From Allomuricauda sp. NBRC 101325 (lineage in GTDB: Bacteria; Bacteroidota; Bacteroidia; Flavobacteriales; Flavobacteriaceae): a DNA stretch of 64,000 nt. The translations under genes and the position numbers were made by a program. This document shows positions 17,397 to 27,329 of the stretch, in pieces (position 1 is the stretch's first letter; every line of letters starts with the position of its first letter). Location: positions 806,001 through 870,000 of the forward strand of contig NZ_BSQF01000002.1 in assembly GCF_030268205.1 (NCBI RefSeq), given 5' to 3'. The notes under the pieces were generated by a model, which worked only from the letters and a program-made list of their open reading frames with translations, did not search any database and had not been told where the DNA came from.

Positions 17397-17483
17397 CTAC
17401 CATCAAAAACAAAAACCAATTTCAGAAATCTAAAAATCCAGCAATCCAAAAATCGAGAAATCCAACAATCCAAAAGGATTGAG

Positions 17484-18080
17484 TTACTTCTTAATCTCCT
17501 GTTTGAGCAAATACTCCAAATAGGTCATGGTGTTGACCAAATATTTTCTGTCCCTGGTCATCGTGCTCATGGCAATCGCCCCTTGTATCATGGTGTAGAG
17601 TTGTTTGGCAAACTGCAATGGTGGAACTGAGAGTCGAATTTCATTGTTTTTCACTCCATTTTCCAGTACCAAGGCGATTTTACCTTCAATATCCTTAATG
17701 GTTTCTTTTGCCGCAGCAGCCAATTGGGTATTGTTAGCCTGGGCATCCACTCCCACATTCAATATGGGGCAACCTCCCAAAGGCAGGGTAAAAATATCGT
17801 ACTGTTTATAAAATTCTAAAAGGGAAAAAATTTTATCGAGTGCCGTTACACCCAAGTCAAGTTTATTATCGATGACTTTGAGCAATTGGTTACGGTTGTA
17901 TTCAAAGGCGGAAAGGGCCAGTGCCTCCTTATTCTCGAAATTTCCATAAATGGCACCCTTGGTCAAACCAGTCGCTTCGGTAAGGTCGCTCATGCTGGTG
18001 CCCACATAGCCAAACTTATTGAAGAGTGGCGCTACGGTCTCTATAATATAAGCCGTGGTTCTTTCAGCTTTCTTGGTCAT
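17484..18080 (-). CDS. TetR/AcrR-family transcriptional regulator
   Basis: 198 residues. The N-terminal helix-turn-helix has the TetR pattern: APLFNKFGYVGTSMSDLTEA, then TGLTKGAIYGNFENKEAL at about residues 32-50. The C-terminal ligand domain resembles the TetR_C_16/YezE-like group (LGGCPILNVGVDAQANN). It normally represses a neighbouring gene; no divergent partner exists here, since the repeat region lies downstream and the dipeptidase gene upstream is on the same strand 176 bases away. The inducer is unknown. Confidence 0.92.
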   Translation of the reverse strand: MTKKAERTTAYIIETVAPLFNKFGYVGTSMSDLTEATGLTKGAIYGNFENKEALALSAFEYNRNQLLKVIDNKLDLGVTALDKIFSLLEFYKQYDIFTLPLGGCPILNVGVDAQANNTQLAAAAKETIKDIEGKIALVLENGVKNNEIRLSVPPLQFAKQLYTMIQGAIAMSTMTRDRKYLVNTMTYLEYLLKQEIKK

Positions 18081-18256
18081 TTTAAAAGGGTTGGCGTTGG
18101 TGATCCCAAGATAAAAAAAAATGGATACTGTACGGTATTAAAAAAAGCAAAAGCTTCTATTTTAACAAGTTCCTTGTTTTTTGGGTTGGAAATTTATGAA
18201 TTCGGTATGCTAAACACTTTAAGATGTGAAATTGCACATGGAAATTGGATAAAAGA

Positions 18257-19321
18257 TCAAGACCATACTTTTCTTAAGAAATTGATGAAATTTAGATTCA
18301 TGATTTTTTCAACATCTGAGTTGTTGTACCCTCTTTTCAGTAATAGATTTGGGATTTTTTGAAGGTCGGCAATAGTGTCCAAATCCAATGGACTTTGTTC
18401 TTTTCCGAACGCACCGTCCAAATCGGTCCCAATCCCAACATGATCGGTATTTCCTGCCAATTGACATATATGATCAATATTGTCAACGGCAATTTCCAAG
18501 GTTACATTCATTCCTTCCGGGGTGGATTTACCTCGGATCCAATTGGGAACCATCATCCAAGCATCCAAGGCAACACCTATTACGGCTTCCCTGTGAATGA
18601 GTTCTTTGATTTGTTCGTCTGAAAACTGACGATTATGGTCCACCAATTTTCTGCAATTGTTATGACTGGCCCAAACAGCCCCATTGTAAACATCCATGGT
18701 CTCCCAAAAGCTTTTGTCGCAAAGGTGGGTGGCGTCCAAAATAATATTGAGTTCCTCCACTTTCTTGAGCAAATCCTTCCCTTTTTGTCCAATTCCACCA
18801 ACGGAATCCGTCCCGTGGGCATAAATACCTGGGCCATAATGGGCTGGGCCTATTGCCCTAAGTCCCGATTCATAAGATTTTTCCAAATAGCCTATGTCCA
18901 CAATGGAATCGGCACCTTCCAAACTTAAAATATAACCGATGGCTTTTTGGGGTTCATTGCTTGTCCAAAGCTTGATATGGGATTCCAAATCTTCAATGTT
19001 CTTGATTTGAACCATTTCGCCGGCATTTTCCATGGTCTTGTACCAGGCTAGTTGACCTTGGGTCTGTGCCCAAGCCTGATGTTGTGAATGCCAGCCAGGC
19101 AACGGACTGTCTTTTTCAACAAAACGTGCGATTTGGGTAGCCACACACAATCCAATGTTGCCTTGTCGCATGGCTTGGAGGGAAACCGTATTCTTGCCGC
19201 GGTCAGGTTTATCGGTCATGCCTTGTTCACGCTCCCTTAACTCCGAAACGGGAAGTCTAAGGTCTCGGTTCCATTCCAGGGCATTCATGGCAAGGTCCAG
19301 ATGGGCATCAAAAATAAACAT
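18257..19321 (-). CDS. M19-family (renal-type) dipeptidase
   Basis: Zinc dipeptidase of 354 residues, cytoplasmic as no signal peptide is present. Metal and active-site motifs: DAHLD (His7, Asp9), LEGADSI (bridging Glu), DATHLCD and WASHNNCRKL (His ligands), and GIGTDLDGAFG (Asp) near the end. M19 enzymes cut dipeptides, often with a C-terminal D-amino acid. The next two genes, RidA (8-base gap) and a GntP-type permease, appear to be in the same transcript, so the cluster may import and process D-amino-acid-containing or modified dipeptides. Confidence 0.9.
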   Translation of the reverse strand: MFIFDAHLDLAMNALEWNRDLRLPVSELREREQGMTDKPDRGKNTVSLQAMRQGNIGLCVATQIARFVEKDSPLPGWHSQHQAWAQTQGQLAWYKTMENAGEMVQIKNIEDLESHIKLWTSNEPQKAIGYILSLEGADSIVDIGYLEKSYESGLRAIGPAHYGPGIYAHGTDSVGGIGQKGKDLLKKVEELNIILDATHLCDKSFWETMDVYNGAVWASHNNCRKLVDHNRQFSDEQIKELIHREAVIGVALDAWMMVPNWIRGKSTPEGMNVTLEIAVDNIDHICQLAGNTDHVGIGTDLDGAFGKEQSPLDLDTIADLQKIPNLLLKRGYNNSDVEKIMNLNFINFLRKVWS

Positions 19322-19329
19322 GCTCTGTA

Positions 19330-19797
19330 TTATTCGTGAAGTTCAAAAATGGCTTCAATCTCTACGGGTATATTTCCAGGAAGCATCATTCCTACCGCAC
19401 TTCGTGCCCCAATGCCATTCTCTTTTCCAAATACATCCGCCATCAATTCACTAAAACCATTGATCACATAAGGTTGCTTGCCAAAGTCGGGAGTGCAATT
19501 TACCATACCCAATACTTTGACCATTCTTTTGATTTTATCCAAACTCCCGAAATGGGTAGTAATTGTGGAAAGCATGGTCAAACCTACCTGTCTTGCCGCT
19601 AATTTGGCTTCGTCTTCGTTGAGGTCATCCCCTGCACGCCCTTTCATTAATGAGCCATCTAGGTTGACCGGACCTTGGCCGGACACATACAAAAATTTAT
19701 CGACCACTAAAACAGGGCGGTATACCCCGGCAGGTGGTGGTGCAGGAGGTAATTGGAGGTTTAATGCCTCCATGCGCTGAGAAGGTGTTACTTCCAT
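19330..19797 (-). CDS. RidA-family (YjgF/YER057c) enamine/imine deaminase
   Basis: 155 residues, about 25 longer than classic RidA because of an N-terminal extension. Members hydrolyse reactive 2-aminoacrylate or related imines made by PLP enzymes. Seen: VLVVDKFLYVSGQGPVN, LTMLSTITTHFGSLDKIKRMVKVLGMVN and ARSAVGMMLPGNIPVEIEAIF with the conserved substrate-binding Arg. The subgroup with an N-terminal TPSQR segment is often next to D-amino-acid or imine-forming enzymes. Lies between the dipeptidase and permease genes with gaps of 8 and 12 bases. Confidence 0.9.
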   Translation of the reverse strand: MEVTPSQRMEALNLQLPPAPPPAGVYRPVLVVDKFLYVSGQGPVNLDGSLMKGRAGDDLNEDEAKLAARQVGLTMLSTITTHFGSLDKIKRMVKVLGMVNCTPDFGKQPYVINGFSELMADVFGKENGIGARSAVGMMLPGNIPVEIEAIFELHE

Positions 19798-19809
19798 AAA
19801 ATATATTGT

Positions 19810-21123
19810 TTAGATTATACTGTTGATTGCTAAAACACCCAAGAGTCCCATGATACCTACCAAGGTTTCCATAACGGTCCAAGTGGAAAGTGTTTCTTTT
19901 ACCGAAAGGTTGAAATATTCCTTGAACATCCAAAACCCTGTATCGTTGACATGTGAAAGCATTAAACTTCCTGAACCAATGGCCAAAACCATTAATTCCG
20001 GACTTGTCCCCGTTCCAGAAGCCAAGGGAAGTACAATGCCGGCGGCAGTAAGCCCTGCTACGGTTGCGGATCCCACACTAACCCGTATCGCGGTGGCAAT
20101 AAGCCAAGCCAAAATCAAAGGAGAAATACTGGAATTTTTCAGGCTATCGGCAATATATTCGCTTACGTGACTATCTATTAGGACTTCCTTGAGGGCTCCA
20201 GCACCTGCTATGATCAATAGAATCATGGTAATGCTCGATACCGAAGATGAAAGTGAATCCATTATGGTGCCCATTTCTTTGCCTTTGGCCAACCCTAGCG
20301 TATAAATGGCAATTAGAACGGAAATCAGCAAAGCGATCACAGGATTTCCGATAAAGGTTAGTACATTTCTGAGCAAGCCTTCTTCCAAAATTTGTTCAGC
20401 TACAATACCGATTCCAATGAATATGATCGGCGAAAGAGCCGTTAAAATACTTACCGTTGTCGATGGTAAATCTTCCTCGGACATAGGTTCGGCATTGTAA
20501 AATTCTTTTAGTGGCTTCGCCTCAATTTTTTTTATAGTGCGGGCAAACAAAGGTCCTGCAACAATAATGGCAGGAACAGCAACTATAAGGCCATACATCA
20601 AGGTTTTGCCAATATCCGCATTGAACATGGCCGCTATCGCCGTTGGGGCAGGATGGGGCGGAAGGTATCCGTGGGTTACCGATAAAGAGGTAAGCATGGG
20701 CAGGCCCACATAAAGCAAGGGCAATCCTGTGGAAAAAGCCACAGTAAATACTAAAGGAATCAAGATTACAAAACCTACCGAATAGAACATGGGTATCCCC
20801 ACAATAAAACCGGTAACCACCATGGCCCATTGCACGTGTTTTACTCCAAATTTGGCAACCAACTGTGCAGTGATTTGCTGGGCGGCACCACTATCGGCCA
20901 CTAATTTTCCCAGCATGGCGCCTAATCCTAGAATAAGCACCAGAAAGCCCAAGGTGTTTCCAATTCCCTTTTGAATGGATTGCACCAAATTCCCCAGTTC
21001 CATCCCTTGGAAAATACCTACAAATAGGCATACAATAATAAAAGATAGAAAGGCATTGAGTTTAAATTTTGCGATGAGCAAGAAGAGCAGTAAAATACCT
21101 AGAACGGCAATGATTAGTGGCAT
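19810..21123 (-). CDS. GntP-family permease (gluconate/D-serine type)
   Basis: 437 residues with about 12-14 hydrophobic segments, first gene of the permease-RidA-dipeptidase cluster. Motifs of the GntP family: LGLGAMLGKLVADSGAAQQI, PMFYSVGFVILIPLVF, YLPPHPAPTAIAAMFNADIG, and AWLIATAIRVSVGSATVAGLT. The family moves gluconate, other sugar acids or D-serine (DsdX) with protons. The neighbours argue against gluconate and towards amino-acid-like substrates; this is an inference. The distant gntK at 2.8 kb is the only gluconate gene in the window. Confidence 0.93.
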   Translation of the reverse strand: MPLIIAVLGILLLFLLIAKFKLNAFLSFIIVCLFVGIFQGMELGNLVQSIQKGIGNTLGFLVLILGLGAMLGKLVADSGAAQQITAQLVAKFGVKHVQWAMVVTGFIVGIPMFYSVGFVILIPLVFTVAFSTGLPLLYVGLPMLTSLSVTHGYLPPHPAPTAIAAMFNADIGKTLMYGLIVAVPAIIVAGPLFARTIKKIEAKPLKEFYNAEPMSEEDLPSTTVSILTALSPIIFIGIGIVAEQILEEGLLRNVLTFIGNPVIALLISVLIAIYTLGLAKGKEMGTIMDSLSSSVSSITMILLIIAGAGALKEVLIDSHVSEYIADSLKNSSISPLILAWLIATAIRVSVGSATVAGLTAAGIVLPLASGTGTSPELMVLAIGSGSLMLSHVNDTGFWMFKEYFNLSVKETLSTWTVMETLVGIMGLLGVLAINSII

Positions 21124-21217
21124 ATTTAGGGTTTGGTTTAAGGCTAAAATAAGGATTTATCCAGTATAGCCCACTAATATTGAAGATTTCTAATAATTGG
21201 ACTAAAAAATATGACAA

Positions 21218-21258
21218 ATAAAAAATCCCCTGCCCAAAAAAATATGGAGAGGGGATTT
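21218..21258 (-). terminator. terminator after clpB
   Basis: On the minus strand, stem AAATCCCCT (21258-21250) / AGGGGATTT (21231-21223), loop of 18 bases, followed by TTTTATTTG. It begins about 25 bases after the clpB stop codon. Confidence 0.85.
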
Positions 21259-21282
21259 CATGTATAAAATTTATTTAGCGAA

Positions 21283-23883
21283 TTATTCTACCAATTCACT
21301 TTGGTTTCTAAAGACCAATTCATCATCAAAAGAATCCAAGAGCACAATACTGTCGGATTTTATTTTGCCAGCCAACAACTCTTTGGAAAGGCTGTTCAAC
21401 ACTTCTTTTTGAATCAAACGTTTTACAGGTCTTGCACCATATTGGGGGTCGTATCCCTTTTTCGCTAGATAGTCTACCGCCTCTGGGGTTGCCTCCAAGG
21501 TAATGTGCTGCTTGGCCAACATTTTCTTCAATCCGTTGAGTTGAAGCTCAACAATATCCTTGATGTTGTGCTTGCTCAATGGCGCGAACATGATGATGTC
21601 GTCTATCCTGTTCAAAAATTCAGGGCGAATGGTCTGTTTTAACAATCCCATGACCTCAATTCTTGCAGCTTCGGAAGCACTTTCAATATCCACCAGGTTT
21701 TCAAACTTTTCTTGGATAATGTGGCTACCCATATTGCTCGTCATAATAATGATGGAGTTCTTGAAATCTGCCACCCGACCTTTGTTGTCGGTCAATCGAC
21801 CTTCATCCAATACTTGTAATAAAATATTGAAGGTATCTGGGTGGGCTTTTTCAATTTCATCCAACAAAATCACGGAGTAGGGTTTTCTACGTACCGCTTC
21901 GGTCAACTGTCCACCTTCATCATAACCCACATATCCTGGAGGTGCACCCACCAATCGGCTTACGGAGTGACGCTCTTGGTATTCGCTCATATCAATTCTG
22001 GTAATGGCATTTTCATCATCGAAAAGATAGGCGGCCAAGGTTTTGGCCAACTCGGTTTTACCGACCCCTGTGGTACCCAAGAAAAGGAACGAACCAATTG
22101 GTTTTTTCTGATCTTGGAGCCCTGCACGACTTCTTCGGATAGCATCGGATACTGCAATAATGGCCTCATCTTGACCGACCACACGTTGATGCAGCACGTT
22201 TTCCAACTTCAACAGTTTTTCACGCTCACTTTGCATCATCTTGTTTACGCGGATGCCTGTCCATTTGGCAACTACTTCCGCAATATCCTCATAAGTTACT
22301 TCCTCTTTTATCAACGTTCCAGCGGTTTGCTGAGCTGCCAATTCATCCTGTAATTTTTCCAAGCTTTCTTGGGCTTCCTTTATTTTTCCATATCGAAGTT
22401 CCGCAACTTTTCCATAGTCACCGTTACGCTCGGCACGTTCAGCTTCCAACTTGTAGTTTTCAATATCCTCTTTGGTTTTTTGGATATTGTCCACCACAGT
22501 TTTTTCACTTTCCCACTTCGCAAAGATTTCGTTGCGCTCTTCTTTCAAATTGGCCAGGTCCAAGTTCAAGGTTTTTAATTTATCCTTGTCATTTTCACGC
22601 TTAATAGCCTCTGTTTCAATCTCCAACTGCATGATTCTTCTGTCCAGCACATCCAACTCTTCGGGTTTGGAATTGATTTCCATACGTAGTTTGGAAGCGG
22701 CCTCGTCCATTAGGTCGATGGCCTTATCGGGCAAAAATCGGTTGGTAATGTAACGTTGTGATAGTTCCACGGCACCAATAACGGCTTCATCTTTTATGCG
22801 CACTTTGTGGTGTGCCTCATATTTTTCCTTGATACCTCTCAAGATGGAAATGGCACTCTCGGTATCGGGCTCATCCACCATTACTTTTTGGAATCGACGC
22901 TCCAAAGCTTTGTCCTTTTCAAAATATTTTTGGTATTCGTCCAAGGTAGTGGCACCAATGGCTCTCAATTCTCCTCTTGCCAAGGCCGGTTTCAAAATGT
23001 TTGCGGCATCCATGGCGCCTTGTCCACCACCAGCTCCGACCAAAGTGTGAATTTCATCAATAAACAATACAATGTTACCATCGGATGAGGTTACTTCTTT
23101 GATAACCGCTTTTAAACGCTCTTCAAATTCCCCTTTGTATTTGGCACCAGCAATCAAGGCCCCCATATCCAAAGAATAAATGATCTTATCCTTTAGGTTT
23201 TCAGGAACGTCACCTTGCACGATTCGGTGGGCCAAACCCTCAGCGATGGCAGTTTTACCCACACCAGGTTCACCTACCAACATGGGGTTGTTCTTGGTTC
23301 TACGGGATAAAATTTGCAACACCCTACGAATTTCTTCATCACGACCGATTACGGGGTCCAATTTGCCACTATCGGCCATTCGGTTGAGGTTGTTCGCATA
23401 TTTATCCAAGGAATTATAAGTTTCCTCTGCACTTTGAGAAGTTACCTTTCCACCTTTGCGCAATTCCTCAATGGCGGCTTTAAGGTCTTTTTCAGTTACG
23501 CCTTGATCTTTTAGTATTTGCGAAATCTTACTCTTGGATTTGAATATGGCTATGATCAAATGCTCAATGGAAACATATTCATCACCAAGGTTTTTGGCAA
23601 TAATGCTTGCTTCGTTCACGGTTTTGCCTGCTTCCCTGGAAAGCATAATGTCGCCTCCAGAAACTTTGGCAAAGCTCTGTAGTTCCTTATCCAAGATTTG
23701 TTGGAGCAGGTTGGTGTTCACATTCAGTTTTTTAAGAATGAATGGAAGCACGTTTTCATCCACCTCTCCAATGGCTTTGAACAGGTGCTCGTTCTCTATT
23801 TGTTGATGCCCAAATTCTTGGGCCAACTGTTGGGCCCTCTGAATGGCTTCTTGCGATTTTATGGTAAAATTATTAAAGTTCAT
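21283..23883 (-). CDS. clpB: ATP-dependent disaggregase ClpB
   Basis: Hsp100 chaperone that, with DnaK (encoded at 53.3-55.2 kb), extracts and refolds proteins from aggregates. 866 residues, full length. Domains: N-terminal double Clp-N (1-145), NBD1 with Walker A GEPGVGKT, pore loop [11 protein letters not shown] and Walker B VLFIDEIH; the long coiled-coil M domain (about 405-525) that separates ClpB from ClpC; NBD2 with GTTGVGKT, pore loop GYVGYDEGG and [15 protein letters not shown]-terminal oligomerisation domain. Followed by a terminator. No obvious heat-shock promoter or CIRCE-like repeat can be recognised upstream. Confidence 0.98.
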   Translation of the reverse strand: MNFNNFTIKSQEAIQRAQQLAQEFGHQQIENEHLFKAIGEVDENVLPFILKKLNVNTNLLQQILDKELQSFAKVSGGDIMLSREAGKTVNEASIIAKNLGDEYVSIEHLIIAIFKSKSKISQILKDQGVTEKDLKAAIEELRKGGKVTSQSAEETYNSLDKYANNLNRMADSGKLDPVIGRDEEIRRVLQILSRRTKNNPMLVGEPGVGKTAIAEGLAHRIVQGDVPENLKDKIIYSLDMGALIAGAKYKGEFEERLKAVIKEVTSSDGNIVLFIDEIHTLVGAGGGQGAMDAANILKPALARGELRAIGATTLDEYQKYFEKDKALERRFQKVMVDEPDTESAISILRGIKEKYEAHHKVRIKDEAVIGAVELSQRYITNRFLPDKAIDLMDEAASKLRMEINSKPEELDVLDRRIMQLEIETEAIKRENDKDKLKTLNLDLANLKEERNEIFAKWESEKTVVDNIQKTKEDIENYKLEAERAERNGDYGKVAELRYGKIKEAQESLEKLQDELAAQQTAGTLIKEEVTYEDIAEVVAKWTGIRVNKMMQSEREKLLKLENVLHQRVVGQDEAIIAVSDAIRRSRAGLQDQKKPIGSFLFLGTTGVGKTELAKTLAAYLFDDENAITRIDMSEYQERHSVSRLVGAPPGYVGYDEGGQLTEAVRRKPYSVILLDEIEKAHPDTFNILLQVLDEGRLTDNKGRVADFKNSIIIMTSNMGSHIIQEKFENLVDIESASEAARIEVMGLLKQTIRPEFLNRIDDIIMFAPLSKHNIKDIVELQLNGLKKMLAKQHITLEATPEAVDYLAKKGYDPQYGARPVKRLIQKEVLNSLSKELLAGKIKSDSIVLLDSFDDELVFRNQSELVE

Positions 23884-23990
23884 AGTCTTTGTTTTTCACT
23901 AGAATGTCAACAATCCTACCAGATGTCCACTACGGTCAAAATGTCGCTAAAACCCTTAAAATACAAGACATTTAGTCAGGTGTAAGTTTA

Positions 23991-24021
23991 TTTTATCTTC
24001 CCGACTTATCCTGTAAATTTG
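23991..24021 (+). promoter_or_regulatory. Bacteroidota-type promoter of ytxJ, probably leaderless
   Basis: The -7 box TAAATTTG (24014-24021) matches TAnnTTTG fully; 19 bases upstream is TTTT (23991-23994) in place of TTTG. The ytxJ ATG begins only 4 bases after the box, so the transcript should begin at or beside the start codon. Confidence 0.6.
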
Positions 24022-24025
24022 CGTT

Positions 24026-24415
24026 ATGGGAATATTTGACAGTGTTTTCGGAAAGAAAGAGAAAACAGTACAAGAAAAGAACGAATTGCCATGGATTCCT
24101 TTGGAATCTTTGGAGCAATTGGAAGAAATAAAAGAAAAATCAAACGAGCGAACCCAAGTGGTTTACAAACATTCGGTTACCTGCGGAATCAGCAGCATGG
24201 TCTTGAACATGTTCAAGGGTTCCTACGAAATGGATACCGAATGTGACCTTTATTTTTTACGGATTCAAGATCATCGTGATATTTCAAGTGCCATTGCTGT
24301 TACTTTTGATGTAATCCACGAATCTCCACAGTTATTGATCGTAAAAGATGGGGGAGTGGTGTTCCATACTTCCCATGGAGCAATTTCCAGTGTCGATTTA
24401 AAAGACTACCAATAA
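24026..24415 (+). CDS. ytxJ: bacillithiol-system redox-active protein YtxJ
   Basis: Monothiol bacilliredoxin-like protein of 129 residues, thioredoxin fold, cytoplasmic. The active site is Cys53 in KHSVTCGISSMVL (TCxxS rather than CxxC). It is thought to reverse mixed disulfides between proteins and bacillithiol, so the organism probably makes bacillithiol. The central WIPLESLEQLEEIKEKS and later LLIVKDGGVVFHTSHGAI segments (the cis-Pro is replaced in this region) fit the family. Followed by a terminator. A -7 box four bases before the ATG fixes the start and suggests a leaderless message. Confidence 0.92.
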   Translation: MGIFDSVFGKKEKTVQEKNELPWIPLESLEQLEEIKEKSNERTQVVYKHSVTCGISSMVLNMFKGSYEMDTECDLYFLRIQDHRDISSAIAVTFDVIHESPQLLIVKDGGVVFHTSHGAISSVDLKDYQ

Positions 24416-24416
24416 A

Positions 24417-24450
24417 AAGAGCCCTGACTTTTATCAGGGCTTATATTTCT
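24417..24450 (+). terminator. terminator of ytxJ
   Basis: Stem GCCCTGA (24421-24427) / TCAGGGC (24434-24440) with loop CTTTTA, preceded by AAAAAGA and followed by TTATATTTCTTTT. Confidence 0.82.
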
Positions 24451-24469
24451 TTTGTGTACTTGTCACATC

Positions 24470-24597
24470 GAGCGCTCGCCTGCGGCTGGCAGGCAGTCGA
24501 GAACTAATGACATCTAGCTTTTCCTTCGACTTCCTTCGACTCCGCTCAGGAACCACCGCTCAGGAACCAGCTCTGGATGACGGCTCGAACTGACATT
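24470..24597. repeat. dispersed repeat cluster with GC-rich palindrome
   Basis: Noncoding stretch between ytxJ and the next gene. It contains GCCTGC (24478-24483) / GCAGGC (24489-24494), a GC-rich hairpin inside an AT-rich genome, flanked by TCGAG and CGAGA, then CCTTCGACTTCCTTCGACTC and two copies of CGCTCAGGAACCA, ending in GGATGACGG. The CTTCGACT/CTCAGGAA words are shared with 9276-9336 and, inverted, 16802-16850. Confidence 0.7.
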
Positions 24598-24600
24598 GTT

Positions 24601-25785
24601 TTAATTAAATTGATATTGTGAAACGATGCCCTTAAGTCTATTTTTTAGATCTGTACCGGCATCGTAGACCATTTGTTCGTTCGATGGAAAGGGCACTTCC
24701 CTAGCATCCAAATACAACAAAAGGTCGTTCTCCAAAGCTCTTTTATCCCCTTGATAATTGGCAAAGATGTGTTCGAAGACAAAATTGCTGGATAAAGGGT
24801 AGGAGTTGATTTCTTGTTTGGTTCTCAAATCTGTAAAGCTAACTTTGGCACCAATTTGTGCGGTTTTGGTTTGTGTAAACTGATAGAATTTGGCTTGGAC
24901 CGTTCTCATTTTGTCCACTTTTATATTGTTGCCCAAACTATCTTTCACAGCATTTCCGTTGGCATCCAATAGATATTCCCAACCATCTTTAACCTGTCTT
25001 TCTTTAATGATTTGGGTTTCGTTGATGCGCTCTGGCGAAATATTGATTTCCATAAAATCCACGTTCATTGCGTAATCATAATCAACATTGGCCAACGGAT
25101 TGGTGTGATATTGTAACCAGAAATTATCAATTCCAAAGGCATTGAAATCCAAAAGCTCGGTTTCCAAACGCTCCGGAATAATCTGTTGGGTCTGGTTGGC
25201 AATATCAACACGCACAAACTCCAAACCTTTATTATAGGCCTCATCCATTTTGGCTACGGTTTCACGGTACCCAGGATTGATTTCTTGCAAATATTTCAAA
25301 TCCTCATAAGCAGTTCTATAATCTGTTTTGTATTTGGCACTTGCCAAAAGATTCAAAGCATTACCATATAAATGCTCGGACAGATCATCCTTAGTGTTCA
25401 AAATTTTGTTGTCGTAGTTCACAAAACTGAAATTGGCATTTCTTCCTTCATCAACAATATAAAGTGGAAGCAAGGGCTTAATGCGCTCTTGGGTCTGTTT
25501 CAATTGCTGATATTTGTTGTAAATGGTTTCCAGATTTGCAGGGTTACCATCATTTTGAAGAAAGGCAATTTGCTGTTGTTCACGTTCGGTGTTTTTGGCA
25601 AAGGCCTCTTCCAATAGGTAGATGTATTCCTGATTTCCTTTTTTCGTCTTGTTCTCGGCCAAATTTTTAATGGCCTTGTTCATGGCCGTGGCATAGTTGC
25701 CCGTGTTTAAGGCCTCTTGGGTTTTCTTAACACCTCCACAGGCGCCAAGTATAACAATTGCGGTTAAGAGTAGAAGTTTTTTCAT
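24601..25785 (-). CDS. lipoprotein of unknown function with helical N-terminal half
   Basis: Start placed at 25785 (MKKLLLLTAIVILGAC) rather than an in-frame ATG 16 codons earlier because this gives a perfect lipoprotein signal with Cys16 followed by GGVKK; 394 residues. The first half is alpha-helical and TPR-like (ALNTGNYATAMNKAIKNLAE; YKTDYRTAYEDLKYLQEI); the second half has strands (YDYAMNVDFMEINI, KVSFTDLRTKQEIN). No catalytic motif is recognised. Homologues appear widespread in Flavobacteriia by style but have no known function. It is divergent from glyA. Confidence 0.75.
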   Translation of the reverse strand: MKKLLLLTAIVILGACGGVKKTQEALNTGNYATAMNKAIKNLAENKTKKGNQEYIYLLEEAFAKNTEREQQQIAFLQNDGNPANLETIYNKYQQLKQTQERIKPLLPLYIVDEGRNANFSFVNYDNKILNTKDDLSEHLYGNALNLLASAKYKTDYRTAYEDLKYLQEINPGYRETVAKMDEAYNKGLEFVRVDIANQTQQIIPERLETELLDFNAFGIDNFWLQYHTNPLANVDYDYAMNVDFMEINISPERINETQIIKERQVKDGWEYLLDANGNAVKDSLGNNIKVDKMRTVQAKFYQFTQTKTAQIGAKVSFTDLRTKQEINSYPLSSNFVFEHIFANYQGDKRALENDLLLYLDAREVPFPSNEQMVYDAGTDLKNRLKGIVSQYQFN

Positions 25786-26032
25786 AACGGTCAATTTTAT
25801 GGTTTGATTTGTGGGATTCAATAGCTGTGCCAAATTTTCCTACCCTATAAACGAAAAAACACAAATGGTAGTATATATCGGATGAAAAGCCTTGATTTTT
25901 GGGGGTTTAAAAAGTTTTTAATCAATCACATAATTGTTAATTTCTGTTTGATAAAAATGGGTTCGAATCAAAAATTTATTGCATGAATTCCCCTTTGTAT
26001 TTGTAATTTTACCGCTCATTAAACAAAAAGGA

Positions 26033-27307
26033 ATGCAACGAGACCACAAGATTTTTGAACTGATAGCGGAGGAGAAAGACAGACAGATTGAAGGTATTGA
26101 ACTGATAGCTTCGGAAAACTTTACCAGTCCGCAGGTAATGGAAGCCGCAGGCTCTGTTTTGACCAACAAATATGCTGAAGGATACCCAGGAAAACGCTAT
26201 TACGGTGGTTGTGAAGTTGTAGACCAAGTGGAGCAGTTGGCCATTGACCGTGCCAAGGAGCTTTTTGGTGCCGAATATGCCAATGTGCAACCCCACTCCG
26301 GTTCCCAAGCCAACGCATCGGTATACCATGCTTGTTTGCAGCCCGGGGATACCATTTTAGGTTTTGATTTGTCCCATGGTGGACACTTGACCCATGGTTC
26401 TCCCGTGAATTTCTCTGGAAAACTCTACAATCCTGTGTTTTATGGGGTGGATGAGGAAACAGGGATGTTGAACTACGATAAAATCCAAGAAATTGCTGAA
26501 AAGGAACAACCGAAATTGATCATTGCGGGGGCTTCTGCCTATTCCCGTGATATGGATTTTAAGCGTTTCCGTGAAATCGCCGATAGTGTTGGCGCTATTT
26601 TGGTGGCCGATATTTCTCACCCTGCTGGTTTAATTGCCAAGGGTATTTTAAGTGACCCAATCCCACATTGTCATATTGTAACCACAACTACCCATAAAAC
26701 CTTGAGAGGTCCTCGTGGTGGTCTTATTTTAATGGGCGAAGATTTTGATAATCCATTTGGAATTACCTTGAAGAACGGAACCTTGAGAAAGATGTCAGCT
26801 TTGTTGGATTTGGCCGTTTTCCCAGGAAACCAAGGTGGTCCGTTGGAGCACATTATCGCAGCGAAGGCTGTTGCTTTTGGAGAGGCTCTTACCGATGAAT
26901 ACTTGCATTACATGATCCAAGTGAAGAAAAATGCAGAGGCGATGGCCAAAGCGTTTATGGCATTGGATTACAAAGTAATTTCTGGGGGAACCGATAACCA
27001 CATGATGCTGATCGATCTTAGAAATAAGGACATTACAGGTAAAGATGCTGAAAAGGCATTGGAACTTGCAGCCATTACAGCGAATAAGAACATGGTTCCT
27101 TTCGATGATAAATCACCTTTTATCACCTCAGGTATCCGTTTTGGAACCCCTGCGATTACCACTAGAGGTCTTAAGGAGGCTGATATGGAAACCATCGTTG
27201 GCTTTATCGACGAGGTGATCAAGGATGCGACCAATGAGGAAAAAATTGCTGAGATAAAACAAAAGGTCAACGATTTAATGAAATCGCGACCTTTGTTCAA
27301 TGCTTAG
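26033..27307 (+). CDS. glyA: serine hydroxymethyltransferase
   Basis: PLP enzyme that interconverts serine and glycine and loads tetrahydrofolate with one-carbon units. Start set at 26033 ([15 protein letters not shown]), the normal start of the family, instead of 18 codons upstream; 424 residues. Motifs: [63 protein letters not shown], and the PLP lysine in [14 protein letters not shown]. The C-terminal domain ends normally. The convergent gene's stop lies 23 bases downstream with no terminator seen between. Confidence 0.97.
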   Translation: MQRDHKIFELIAEEKDRQIEGIELIASENFTSPQVMEAAGSVLTNKYAEGYPGKRYYGGCEVVDQVEQLAIDRAKELFGAEYANVQPHSGSQANASVYHACLQPGDTILGFDLSHGGHLTHGSPVNFSGKLYNPVFYGVDEETGMLNYDKIQEIAEKEQPKLIIAGASAYSRDMDFKRFREIADSVGAILVADISHPAGLIAKGILSDPIPHCHIVTTTTHKTLRGPRGGLILMGEDFDNPFGITLKNGTLRKMSALLDLAVFPGNQGGPLEHIIAAKAVAFGEALTDEYLHYMIQVKKNAEAMAKAFMALDYKVISGGTDNHMMLIDLRNKDITGKDAEKALELAAITANKNMVPFDDKSPFITSGIRFGTPAITTRGLKEADMETIVGFIDEVIKDATNEEKIAEIKQKVNDLMKSRPLFNA

Positions 27308-27329
27308 TATTTATCTAGCTTAGATATTT

